From UBA8950 sp034411635 (GTDB lineage Bacteria > Chloroflexota > Anaerolineae > Anaerolineales > Villigracilaceae): 6,132 bases of DNA. Location of the stretch: contig DAOUML010000076.1 of NCBI GenBank assembly GCA_034411635.1, positions 1 to 6,132 of the forward strand, in the 5' to 3' direction. This document shows positions 1-6,005 of the stretch, piece after piece. Numbering within the stretch: position 1 is the first letter of the stretch; each line of letters opens with the position of its first letter. The notes under the pieces are model-generated. The model made no database searches. It was not told the DNA's origin and saw only the letters and a list, made by a program, of their open reading frames with translations. A program made the position numbers and the translations under genes.

Positions 1-1
1 G

Positions 2-265
2 CCGACGGCGAAAACCAAGACAAGCGGCCCCAAACTCCCGATTCCCATCCAGGGCAAACATCACGACCAGGTCTTCCAGGCCGAGCTGCTCGACCTGCGT
101 GGCAGCGTCCGCTACAACGGGCAGGACTATCCCACCCCCACCACCGCCGCCAAAGTCATCGTCACCGACTGGAAGGAAGTCAATGGCTGGGATTTTTGGC
201 GCTATCTGGATAAAGAGAGCGGCGAATGGAAGAAGATTGGCACGCTGCGCGAGAAAGGGAAATAA
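2..265 (+). CDS. C-terminal fragment of a protein ending in a RAMA-like domain (5' end outside window)
   Basis: This is an open frame entering from the left edge and ending at TAA 263-265; 87 codons are visible. The visible part runs from a basic, proline-containing linker into a small domain with the order 'F-A-LL--G-v-yNG--Y-tp--AA', then 'NGWDFWRY', and closes with 'GEWKKIGTLREKGK'. That pattern (short beta strands, a Y-x-(S/T)P-x-x-AA helix start, an NGW-x-FW core and a final 'LR') is the one I know from RAMA domains (restriction enzyme and adenine methylase associated). These are normally fused to the C-terminus of DNA methyltransferases or restriction proteins and are thought to help recognise modified DNA. 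The stop lies 2 bp before the mcrB start, so the two genes are probably co-transcribed. The catalytic part, if any, is off the window. A site-specific adenine methyltransferase is a reasonable guess but cannot be seen here. Domain call moderately sure; enzyme identity unknown. Confidence 0.6.
   Translation, partial: PTAKTKTSGPKLPIPIQGKHHDQVFQAELLDLRGSVRYNGQDYPTPTTAAKVIVTDWKEVNGWDFWRYLDKESGEWKKIGTLREKGK
254..260 (+). promoter_or_regulatory. Ribosome binding site deciding the mcrB start
   Basis: The purine run AAAGGGA lies 7 bases upstream of ATG 268-270, at the end of the preceding gene and partly within its last codons. It supports 268 as the mcrB start over the in-frame ATG at 226. The 226 start has no comparable purine run at the right distance and would overlap the upstream gene by 40 bases. 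Confidence 0.55.
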
Positions 266-267
266 AA

Positions 268-2532
268 ATGCTACTCAACCAATCTATTACTGAGCGCATC
301 CGAGCCGAACATGACCGTTTGGCCGAAACTGGCGAAATTCTGCCCGAAGAGAAACTCGCCGGCTACTATCGTCTTTTCCGCGAGAAATTCGGCCCGGAAC
401 GCCTGGTCAGCCTGGACGGCGAAGCCCTGCTCAACCTGATGCACGATTCCAGCAACCGGGACAGCCTGGTCTACTGGCTGGAATTCAAAAACGACGAGGA
501 ATTCCCGATGCGTTTTGGCAGCATTGCCGGCGGCAGCGCGCTCAAGTTTGGCGTCTACCGACGCAGGGAAACTGGCGGCTGGGTCACCGGTTCGCCACAA
601 AAACAGATCCCACTTTCGGTTGAGCAAGCCGTTGAAATTGCCCGCCGCCACCGCGACCAGTTGCTCAAAGGGTATAAATTGCTCGAAGCCCTGGCTTTGG
701 ATGCAAGCAACGAACAATATGCAAAACTACAAAATGACCTGAATGAACAGGCCCCGGACATCAGCAACTGGTCCTGGACGCACAAATATTTCAGCCTGCT
801 CTTCCCCGACAAACTTGATGATTACCACAACCCCTCTTACCAACGATTTCACCTGCTCAAGATGCTGCAAATGCCGATCTCATCTGATGGCCGATACACG
901 GTTGCCGGGCAGTATATGGCGATTGCGCGCGAATTGGGGATGCACGTCAACAACCTGACCCGCACCCTGAATGAAATAGACGGCGAGCCGCATCAGTATT
1001 GGCTGGTTAAGGTCAATTATGTCAGAGAGCATGAGGAATCTTGGAAAAAGTGGGACGAGATGTACGCGCAAGGGTTCGTGGGCATAGGCTGGGATCTTCT
1101 TGGCGACCTGTCTTTTGCAGGATATAACCAGGAATCGCGCGAAAAAGTCAAAGCTCTGATGCGGCAAAAATACAACGAAAAAGGTGGATATGCTGCTGAA
1201 GTATTCAGCTTCGCCGCGAAAATGGCTTCGGGCGATGTTGTTCTGGCGATGGAGCGGTCAGGTGGTAAGGATGTCGTTTTGGGCATTGGGAAGGTGACCA
1301 GTGGCTATTTCCATCAAAATGAACAAGCCAGTCATCGGCGCAAGGTAGATTGGTTACATGCTTCCCCCGTCAGTTTGCCAGTAGATGAACTTAAAGCGCG
1401 AACAGTCAAACCGTTGGAACAATACGCTAACATCATCGAAATCGAACGCAGGCTGCTGGGGGAATCAGGTGCTCCCGTGTTCGTTTCCCTGGCTAAAAAG
1501 ACAACCTTAATCGGTATTCCCGCCCGGGTTCAGGACATTCTGGAGCGTAAACGCCAGATCATCCTGTATGGGCCGCCAGGCACAGGCAAAACCCACTGGG
1601 CTTACCAGGCAGCCAACCAGATTGTTGCTCATCACACTTTCGGACAGGATTTCAGCAGCCTTGCGCCTGAACAGCAAGCCGAAATTGTTGGCTCGGAGCA
1701 AAAGCCCGGACTGGTGCAGTTCTGTACTTTCCATCCATCCTACGGCTATGAAGATTTCATCGAAGGTTACAAACCCGAGAATGCCGATGGTACCCTGGCC
1801 TTTGGGCTTCGAGATGGTGTCTTCAAACGTATCTGCCAGGCGGCCACTGAGAATCCACAGCGCAAATATATTTTGATTATCGATGAAATCAATCGCGGTG
1901 ACATCCCGCGCATTTTTGGCGAACTGATTACCCTGCTTGAAAAGAACAAGCGTGGCTGGTGCCTGCCCCTGCCAATTTCTGGGGAATATTTCGGCGTCCC
2001 GGACAATGTTTGCTTGATTGGAACGATGAACACCGCAGACCGTTCGATTGCCCTGTTGGATACCGCCCTGCGCCGGCGATTCGGTTTTATCGAACTGATG
2101 CCGGATTCGTCTGTTCTGGGAACGACTTCACTGGATGGCATTCCCCTAGCAGTCTGGTTGGACGCGCTCAACCAGCGCATTTTGCAATCGATTGGCCGCG
2201 ATGCGCGCAACCTGCAAATTGGTCATGCCTACCTGTTGGAAAATGGCCGTCCTGTCAGTGAGTTTTCCCGCTTTGCGCGCATCTTGCAGGAAGACATCCT
2301 GCCATTGCTCGAAGAATACTGCTACGAAGACTATGATGCCCTCGAAAAAATCCTGGGGCGCAGCCTGGTAGACCGCCAAAAACAGCGCATCCGCCACGAA
2401 CTATTTGAACCGTCCCGGCGTAGCGAACTGGTATCAGCGCTGCTCTCACCTGAAATTACCACTTCAGTCGCGGCGGCAAAAACCGAGCAGGACATTTCCA
2501 ACGATGAAGAAGAGAGCGAAGACCAGATTTGA
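268..2532 (+). CDS. mcrB: McrB-like AAA+ GTPase with EVE/YTH-like reader domain
   Basis: Motor subunit of a McrBC-type, modification-dependent restriction enzyme, 754 aa from ATG 268. The family hydrolyses GTP to translocate DNA and activates McrC. Residues 1-240 form a domain seen in many non-enteric McrB homologues ('FGSIAGGSALKFGVYRR', then a 'W-HKYFSLLFPDKLDDYHNPSYQRFHLL' type stretch, quoted in pattern form). Residues about 244-395 look like an EVE/YTH-like PUA-fold domain: 'YWLVKVNY', 'GFVGIGWDLLGDLS', 'GDVVLAMERSGGKDVVLGIG'. In other McrB proteins such domains bind modified bases. The motor follows: Walker A GPPGTGKT at 435-442, Walker B IIDEINRGD with D539/E540, the McrB signature MNTADRS at 587-593, and arginines 602-604 in TALRRRF. 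The tail is acidic. E. coli McrB is shorter (about 460 aa) and carries DUF3578 instead. The stop overlaps the mcrC start by one base (TGATG). The start at 268 is chosen for its RBS and 2-bp spacing. The McrB-family call is firm; the modified base recognised is unknown. Confidence 0.93.
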   Translation: MLLNQSITERIRAEHDRLAETGEILPEEKLAGYYRLFREKFGPERLVSLDGEALLNLMHDSSNRDSLVYWLEFKNDEEFPMRFGSIAGGSALKFGVYRRRETGGWVTGSPQKQIPLSVEQAVEIARRHRDQLLKGYKLLEALALDASNEQYAKLQNDLNEQAPDISNWSWTHKYFSLLFPDKLDDYHNPSYQRFHLLKMLQMPISSDGRYTVAGQYMAIARELGMHVNNLTRTLNEIDGEPHQYWLVKVNYVREHEESWKKWDEMYAQGFVGIGWDLLGDLSFAGYNQESREKVKALMRQKYNEKGGYAAEVFSFAAKMASGDVVLAMERSGGKDVVLGIGKVTSGYFHQNEQASHRRKVDWLHASPVSLPVDELKARTVKPLEQYANIIEIERRLLGESGAPVFVSLAKKTTLIGIPARVQDILERKRQIILYGPPGTGKTHWAYQAANQIVAHHTFGQDFSSLAPEQQAEIVGSEQKPGLVQFCTFHPSYGYEDFIEGYKPENADGTLAFGLRDGVFKRICQAATENPQRKYILIIDEINRGDIPRIFGELITLLEKNKRGWCLPLPISGEYFGVPDNVCLIGTMNTADRSIALLDTALRRRFGFIELMPDSSVLGTTSLDGIPLAVWLDALNQRILQSIGRDARNLQIGHAYLLENGRPVSEFSRFARILQEDILPLLEEYCYEDYDALEKILGRSLVDRQKQRIRHELFEPSRRSELVSALLSPEITTSVAAAKTEQDISNDEEESEDQI

Positions 2533-2534
2533 TG
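2530..2534 (+). promoter_or_regulatory. TGATG stop-start overlap of mcrB and mcrC
   Basis: The TGA stop of mcrB and the ATG of mcrC share base 2532. A purine-rich tract (GAAGAAGAGAG, about 2506-2516) lies 15 bases or more upstream of the ATG, too far for an ordinary ribosome site. Reinitiation by ribosomes finishing mcrB is therefore the likely way mcrC is translated. Confidence 0.6.
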
Positions 2535-3845
2535 TTGCCTGACTTGACTGCCCCTGGCGTCCTTGCGCTAAGGATGCGCGAGTGGCAAACGCTTGACCCA
2601 CAGCGTGAGCCACAACTGGCTGGATATGCTTTCCAAGAGCCAGTTGCACGCGATTCTGCCCACCAGATTAGCCAGGCCGGTCAGGTCTTGTTTTCTGAAT
2701 TGCGCGAAGGTCTGGAAATCCAAACCCGTCAGTACGTTGGCAGCCTGCAATTGGGCGATTTGCGTCTGACCATCCTGCCAAAAATCTCCGGTTTGCCGCT
2801 CTTGAATTTGTTGCGCTACACCTACCATCTACGCAACTTTGATTTTTTCCAGCCGCTTGAGTTTGGCGCAGAAATCAACGAGTTTCAGGATATTCTCATT
2901 CAACAGTTGGCCCATGAAGCAGCGGAACTGTTGGAGCGTGGCTTACACCGGCGCTACGAGCGGGTTGCTGAAAATATGGTCTCGCCACGCGGACGAATAG
3001 ACTTCCGCGCCTTTACCCGTCAGGGTGGATTGCGTGATGAAACCCTGCCCTGCGCTCATTTTGTTCGTCTGGAAGATAATCTGCTCAATCGCTGTCTGCT
3101 GGCTGGATTGCTTCTCGCTGTCCGGTTGACCGGAAACCTGGGCTTGCGCGCCGAACTGCGCCAGTCGATGCGTGTGCTTTCCCAAAGTGTCAGCCAAATC
3201 AGACTAACCAGCCAGATTGTCGGCCAGGTGCAAATATCCATCAGTCGCCTGTCCCGCGCCTATCAACCCAGCCTGCAACTGATTCAACTTTTGCTTGAAG
3301 GTCAGGGTGTTTCCCTGGAAGAAGAACATCCGCAGGCACGTCTGCCCGGTTTCCTCTTTGATATGAATCGCTTTTTCCAGGCCTTGCTTGACCGCTTCTT
3401 GCGGGATAACCTGGAAGGATATACGCTGCGCAGCGAATATCAACTGCGTCGGATGCTGGATTATCATCCGCAACACAATCCTTATGCCTGGCAGGCTCCC
3501 AAGCCACGCCCTGATTTTGCCATCCTGTCAGGTCAGCGCGTTGTAGCCTTGCTTGATGCCAAATACAGGGATATTGGTCTGCGTGGACTGCCACGCGAGA
3601 TGCTCTACCAGCTTGCTTTTTACGCTTTCAGCCAGGAACAGCCCCGACAGGCAACCATTCTATACCCGACCATAACCGATGAACGCGAAACCTGGCTGGA
3701 TGTCTTGCATCCTGTCTCTGAAAATTTCATGGCGCGCGTCATCATGCGCCCGGTGAATTTACTCAAATTGGAAGCGCTCATTTGTGTCGGCACACCCCGC
3801 GAGAAAGCGGCGTTTGCCATTCAACTGGCTTTTGGACAGCAATAA
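2532..3845 (+). CDS. mcrC: McrC-like PD-(D/E)XK endonuclease subunit
   Basis: Nuclease partner of the McrB ring, 437 aa from ATG 2532 (a TTG three bases earlier is possible but unnecessary). McrC proteins have an N-terminal part that docks into the McrB hexamer and stimulates its GTPase, then a C-terminal PD-(D/E)XK domain that cuts both strands. Here the nuclease motif is visible as PD at 327-328 and D342-A343-K344 (PDFAIL, then VVALLDAKYRDIG), a good match in sequence and spacing. Family-like stretches before it include 'YVGSLQLGDLRLTILPKI' (about 70-90), 'VSPRGRIDF' (about 150) and the 'HFVRLEDNLLNRCL' region near 180. It is longer than E. coli McrC (348 aa), mostly in the N-terminal half. 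The TGATG overlap with mcrB and the lack of a close Shine-Dalgarno sequence suggest translational coupling, keeping subunits in proportion. No frame break or missing catalytic residue is seen. Confidence 0.92.
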   Translation: MLPDLTAPGVLALRMREWQTLDPQREPQLAGYAFQEPVARDSAHQISQAGQVLFSELREGLEIQTRQYVGSLQLGDLRLTILPKISGLPLLNLLRYTYHLRNFDFFQPLEFGAEINEFQDILIQQLAHEAAELLERGLHRRYERVAENMVSPRGRIDFRAFTRQGGLRDETLPCAHFVRLEDNLLNRCLLAGLLLAVRLTGNLGLRAELRQSMRVLSQSVSQIRLTSQIVGQVQISISRLSRAYQPSLQLIQLLLEGQGVSLEEEHPQARLPGFLFDMNRFFQALLDRFLRDNLEGYTLRSEYQLRRMLDYHPQHNPYAWQAPKPRPDFAILSGQRVVALLDAKYRDIGLRGLPREMLYQLAFYAFSQEQPRQATILYPTITDERETWLDVLHPVSENFMARVIMRPVNLLKLEALICVGTPREKAAFAIQLAFGQQ

Positions 3846-3864
3846 TATCTACCCAGAATCTCAC

Positions 3865-5628
3865 ATGAACTTGCTCACCAAAACCGACTTCACCGCCGCG
3901 CGCGTTTGCCCCACCAAACTGTATTATCGCAAAAACGGCTACCCATCCGCTGCCGAGGGCAATGATTTTCTCGAAACGCTCAAAGACCTGGGCTACGCCA
4001 TCGGTGCAATGGCGCGGCTGTACTTTCCCGAAGGCATCCTGATTGCCACGCCCAACAACCAGACCGCGCTGGAAGTCACCGCGCAATACTTGCAGCGCGA
4101 GCAGGTTACGCTTTTTGAAGCGGCCTTCGAGAGCAATGGCAAATTCGCCCGCACCGACATCCTGGTCAAAAACGGCAATCACCTGACGCTCATCGAAGTC
4201 AAAGCCGCTTCGCTGGATACCAGCAACGGTAGCCCCTTTCGCAACAAAAACGGCACAATCAGCGTCGGTGGTCGTGCCTATCTGGACGATGTTGCATTTC
4301 AGATGCTCCTCCTGCGCGAAATATTCCCCCACCACACCATTGCTTGCGAACTGATGATGGTGGATAAAAACCGCCCGGTGTCTATTGACAACCTTCCCGC
4401 CTGGTTTCACCTGCAAACCGGCCTGGATGGAGTCAAGGTTGAATTTAACGGCGACGCTGCTCAGGTGCGGGCCGCATCCATGCTCATCCGACAGAATGTG
4501 GATGATGAAGTTGCCGACCTGATACCGGAAATCGCCCCCTTGCTAGGCAGTTGGGCGGCCAGCCTGAACCCGTTGACAAAGATAGTCAGCCCGCTGGGGT
4601 TCAAAAAATGCAAAGAATGTGAATACCGCCTGCCCGAGCCAGCCGAAACAGACGGCTTCCGCGAGTGCTGGGGCACGCGCGCCGATCTTGAGCCGCACGT
4701 TCTCGATCTGTATTACGGAAGCCAGGTGCGGGGCATGGATGAACTCATTGCCAACGGCGCCGCCAGCCTGGCAGACATCCCGCCCGATGCTCTGCGGGAC
4801 GCGAAAGGCAATTTCGGCAAACGCGCCACCCGTCAATTGACTCAAATCAACCAGGCGCTTGCCAACCAGGAATGGATTGACCCTGCCCTGGGCGAAAAAC
4901 TGGCAACTTTTGCCTACCCGCTCCATTTTATTGATTTCGAAACCACCACGCCGGCCCTGCCATTTCACAGCGGCATGTGCCCCTACCAGCCAATTGCCTT
5001 CCAATGGAGCTGCCACACCCTGCGTGGGACGGGAGCCGTCCCGGAACACACCGAATGGATCAATGCGCAAGCCGTCAATCCCAATGTCGCTTTCGTGCTG
5101 TCGCTCATGCAGCACCTCGAGCGCGACGGCACCATGTTCATGTGGGCGCAGCATGAGAACAGCATCCTGTCTCAAATCAGGGCAAACGAGAGTGAACTCC
5201 CGCCGGATGCGCTCGACTGGCTAGAGTGGATTACCAACAAGCGTCTTGTTGATATGAACCAACTAGCGCTCCAGCATTATTTTCACCCACGCATGAAGGG
5301 CAGCACATCCATCAAATATGTCTTAGATGCTGTCTGGCAAACCAATTTGGCGTTGCGTGAACGATTCTCGGCTTATATCAAAGAAGAAAATGGCATTCTC
5401 CTCAGTCCTTACAAGGCTTTGCCTCCCTTATCACTGGCTGGTGATGATATAACCGTGCAAAAAGGTACCGAAGCAATAATTGCGTATCAGTCGATGCTTT
5501 ATCAAAGTAAGGATGAGCAAGAAAAAGACCAGCGCAAACAACAACTGCTTGCCTACTGCAAACTCGATACCCTGGCAATGGTGATGATTTACTGGCACTG
5601 GCAGGAAACGCTTCAACAGGCCGTTTAG
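3865..5628 (+). CDS. DUF2779-family protein: Cas4/RecB-like nuclease fused to DEDD exonuclease-like domain
   Basis: 587 aa from ATG 3865. The N-terminal half resembles a Cas4/RecB-type PD-(D/E)XK nuclease: it opens 'LTKTDFTAARVCPTKLYYRK' and has D98 followed by E111-V-K113 (D-x12-EVK), the usual metal-binding pattern. Cys15 plus C249-x2-C252 and C268 match the one-before, three-after layout of Cas4-like iron-sulphur nucleases. The C-terminal half is the DUF2779 region: D357-F-E359 ('FIDFETTTPALPF'), a 'PYQPIAFQWSCH' strand, H430-E431-N432, D463, 'GSTSIK' at 479-484, and Y564-C-K-L-D568. DxE plus Y-x3-D fit a DEDDy-type RNase H-fold exonuclease. Which acidic residue fills motif II (E431 or D463) is unclear. 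It starts 19 bp after mcrC with no clear Shine-Dalgarno. A further upstream GTG in frame (3784) would run into mcrC and adds unfamily-like residues. The family call is firm and the nuclease folds are well supported by motifs. The substrate and role beside McrBC are inferred. Confidence 0.82.
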   Translation: MNLLTKTDFTAARVCPTKLYYRKNGYPSAAEGNDFLETLKDLGYAIGAMARLYFPEGILIATPNNQTALEVTAQYLQREQVTLFEAAFESNGKFARTDILVKNGNHLTLIEVKAASLDTSNGSPFRNKNGTISVGGRAYLDDVAFQMLLLREIFPHHTIACELMMVDKNRPVSIDNLPAWFHLQTGLDGVKVEFNGDAAQVRAASMLIRQNVDDEVADLIPEIAPLLGSWAASLNPLTKIVSPLGFKKCKECEYRLPEPAETDGFRECWGTRADLEPHVLDLYYGSQVRGMDELIANGAASLADIPPDALRDAKGNFGKRATRQLTQINQALANQEWIDPALGEKLATFAYPLHFIDFETTTPALPFHSGMCPYQPIAFQWSCHTLRGTGAVPEHTEWINAQAVNPNVAFVLSLMQHLERDGTMFMWAQHENSILSQIRANESELPPDALDWLEWITNKRLVDMNQLALQHYFHPRMKGSTSIKYVLDAVWQTNLALRERFSAYIKEENGILLSPYKALPPLSLAGDDITVQKGTEAIIAYQSMLYQSKDEQEKDQRKQQLLAYCKLDTLAMVMIYWHWQETLQQAV

Positions 5629-5655
5629 CATCCGATATTTTGGCTGACAGCAAAA

Positions 5656-5977
5656 ATGACCCGCGACCTCCCCCACTACCTTCACGCCTTCACCCGCCTG
5701 CGGACAGACCGCACCGGCGGCTGGACGGATGTCACCAAATTGCGCGCGCCGCATAAGCCGCTCTTGTTGCTCTCCATGCCTGCATCATGCCTTCCGAACG
5801 CCAGGGCAACCTGGTCTGCCCTTCTTCCACTTGCGCAGCAGCGATTTCTGGAATCTGCTTCCCCAGCCTGGTCAGGAAGACGCGCTCCAGGCGATTGGCT
5901 CGATTGGGGCGATTGAGCCAATCGAGAAATTCATCCTGATCGCCACCCTGGACGATGAACTCTACACCGCGTTTTAG
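5656..5977 (+). pseudogene. Broken COG3440-type HNH endonuclease, N-terminal domain only, in three frames
   Basis: Starts at ATG 5656, 27 bp after the DUF2779 gene. Frame 1 gives 'LPHYLHAFTRLRTD' and 'APHKPLLLLS' (to 5775), the hallmark opening of COG3440-type predicted HNH restriction endonucleases, whose N-terminal domain is related to sulphur/modified-DNA binding modules of ScoMcrA-like type IV enzymes. The next recognisable family segment, 'MPSERQGNLV', is in another frame (5787-5816). The third, 'LPFFHLRSSDFWNLLPQPG' through 'LDDELYTAF', is in the remaining frame (5816 to TAG 5975-5977). The last shift fits loss of one base at about 5816. The first junction (5776-5786) also lacks the roughly 40 residues I expect between these motifs. 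After 5977 the HNH nuclease part is absent. As read, frame 1 would make an 86-aa nonsense-tailed product ending at TGA 5914-5916. Pseudogene call firm; a sequencing error could explain the single-base shift but not the missing segments. Confidence 0.8.
5892..5924 (+). repeat. Hairpin built on a 9-bp tandem repeat inside the pseudogene
   Basis: CGATTGGCTC (5892-5901) and GAGCCAATCG (5915-5924) are perfect reverse complements. The stem can continue inward through G-T wobbles (5902-5906 with 5910-5914) to a GGG loop. CGATTG recurs at 5892, 5901 and 5910, a 9-bp period that encodes AIG-SIG-AIE-PIE in the reading frame of the surrounding family segment. It has no downstream T-run, so it does not look like an intrinsic terminator, and it lies within former coding sequence. 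Confidence 0.7.
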
Positions 5978-5993
5978 CGATTGAAAATTACGG

Positions 5994-5999
5994 TAAAAT
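5994..5999 (+). promoter_or_regulatory. -10-like box for a possibly leaderless transcript
   Basis: TAAAAT matches the TATAAT consensus at five of six positions and ends 6 bases before the ATG at 6006, so transcription would begin at or next to the start codon. No Shine-Dalgarno sequence lies between it and the ATG, which agrees with leaderless translation. A -35 element is not convincing: TTTTAG at 5972-5977 is at 16-bp spacing but matches poorly. Confidence 0.4.
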
Positions 6000-6005
6000 G
6001 ACCTT

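Noticed and set aside
226..267. Earlier in-frame ATG at 226 as the mcrB start
   Set aside because: It would overlap the upstream gene by 40 bases, has no good ribosome site, and the 14 added residues just recode the end of the upstream gene; ATG 268 has AAAGGGA at 7 bases.
99..293. Proline-rich small open frame
   Set aside because: The proline run comes from the CCC-ACC-rich codons of the RAMA-like domain read in a shifted frame; the correct frame gives a recognisable domain.
3784..3864. Upstream in-frame start (GTG 3784) for the DUF2779 gene
   Set aside because: The 27 extra residues lie over the end of mcrC and do not look like the family, which typically begins near the 'LTKTDF' segment; ATG 3865 gives normal spacing.
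3778..4416. Long minus-strand open frame (212 codons) opposite the DUF2779 gene
   Set aside because: The opposite strand carries conserved nuclease motifs with proper codon bias; the minus-strand product has no recognisable motif and no promoter or RBS.
3865..4668. CRISPR Cas4
   Set aside because: The fold resembles Cas4, but the same polypeptide continues into a DUF2779 domain and no repeats, cas1 or cas2 are in the window.
4543..5175. Long minus-strand open frame (210 codons)
   Set aside because: Shadow of the DUF2779 coding frame; spans its DxE motif and has no independent support.
5892..5924. Intrinsic terminator at the end of the operon
   Set aside because: The stem is strong but no T-run follows (next bases are AGAAATTCATCC) and the region is former coding sequence.
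5981..5999. TTGAAA (5981-5986) as the -35 partner of TAAAAT
   Set aside because: Spacing is only 7 bp, far from the 16-18 bp needed.
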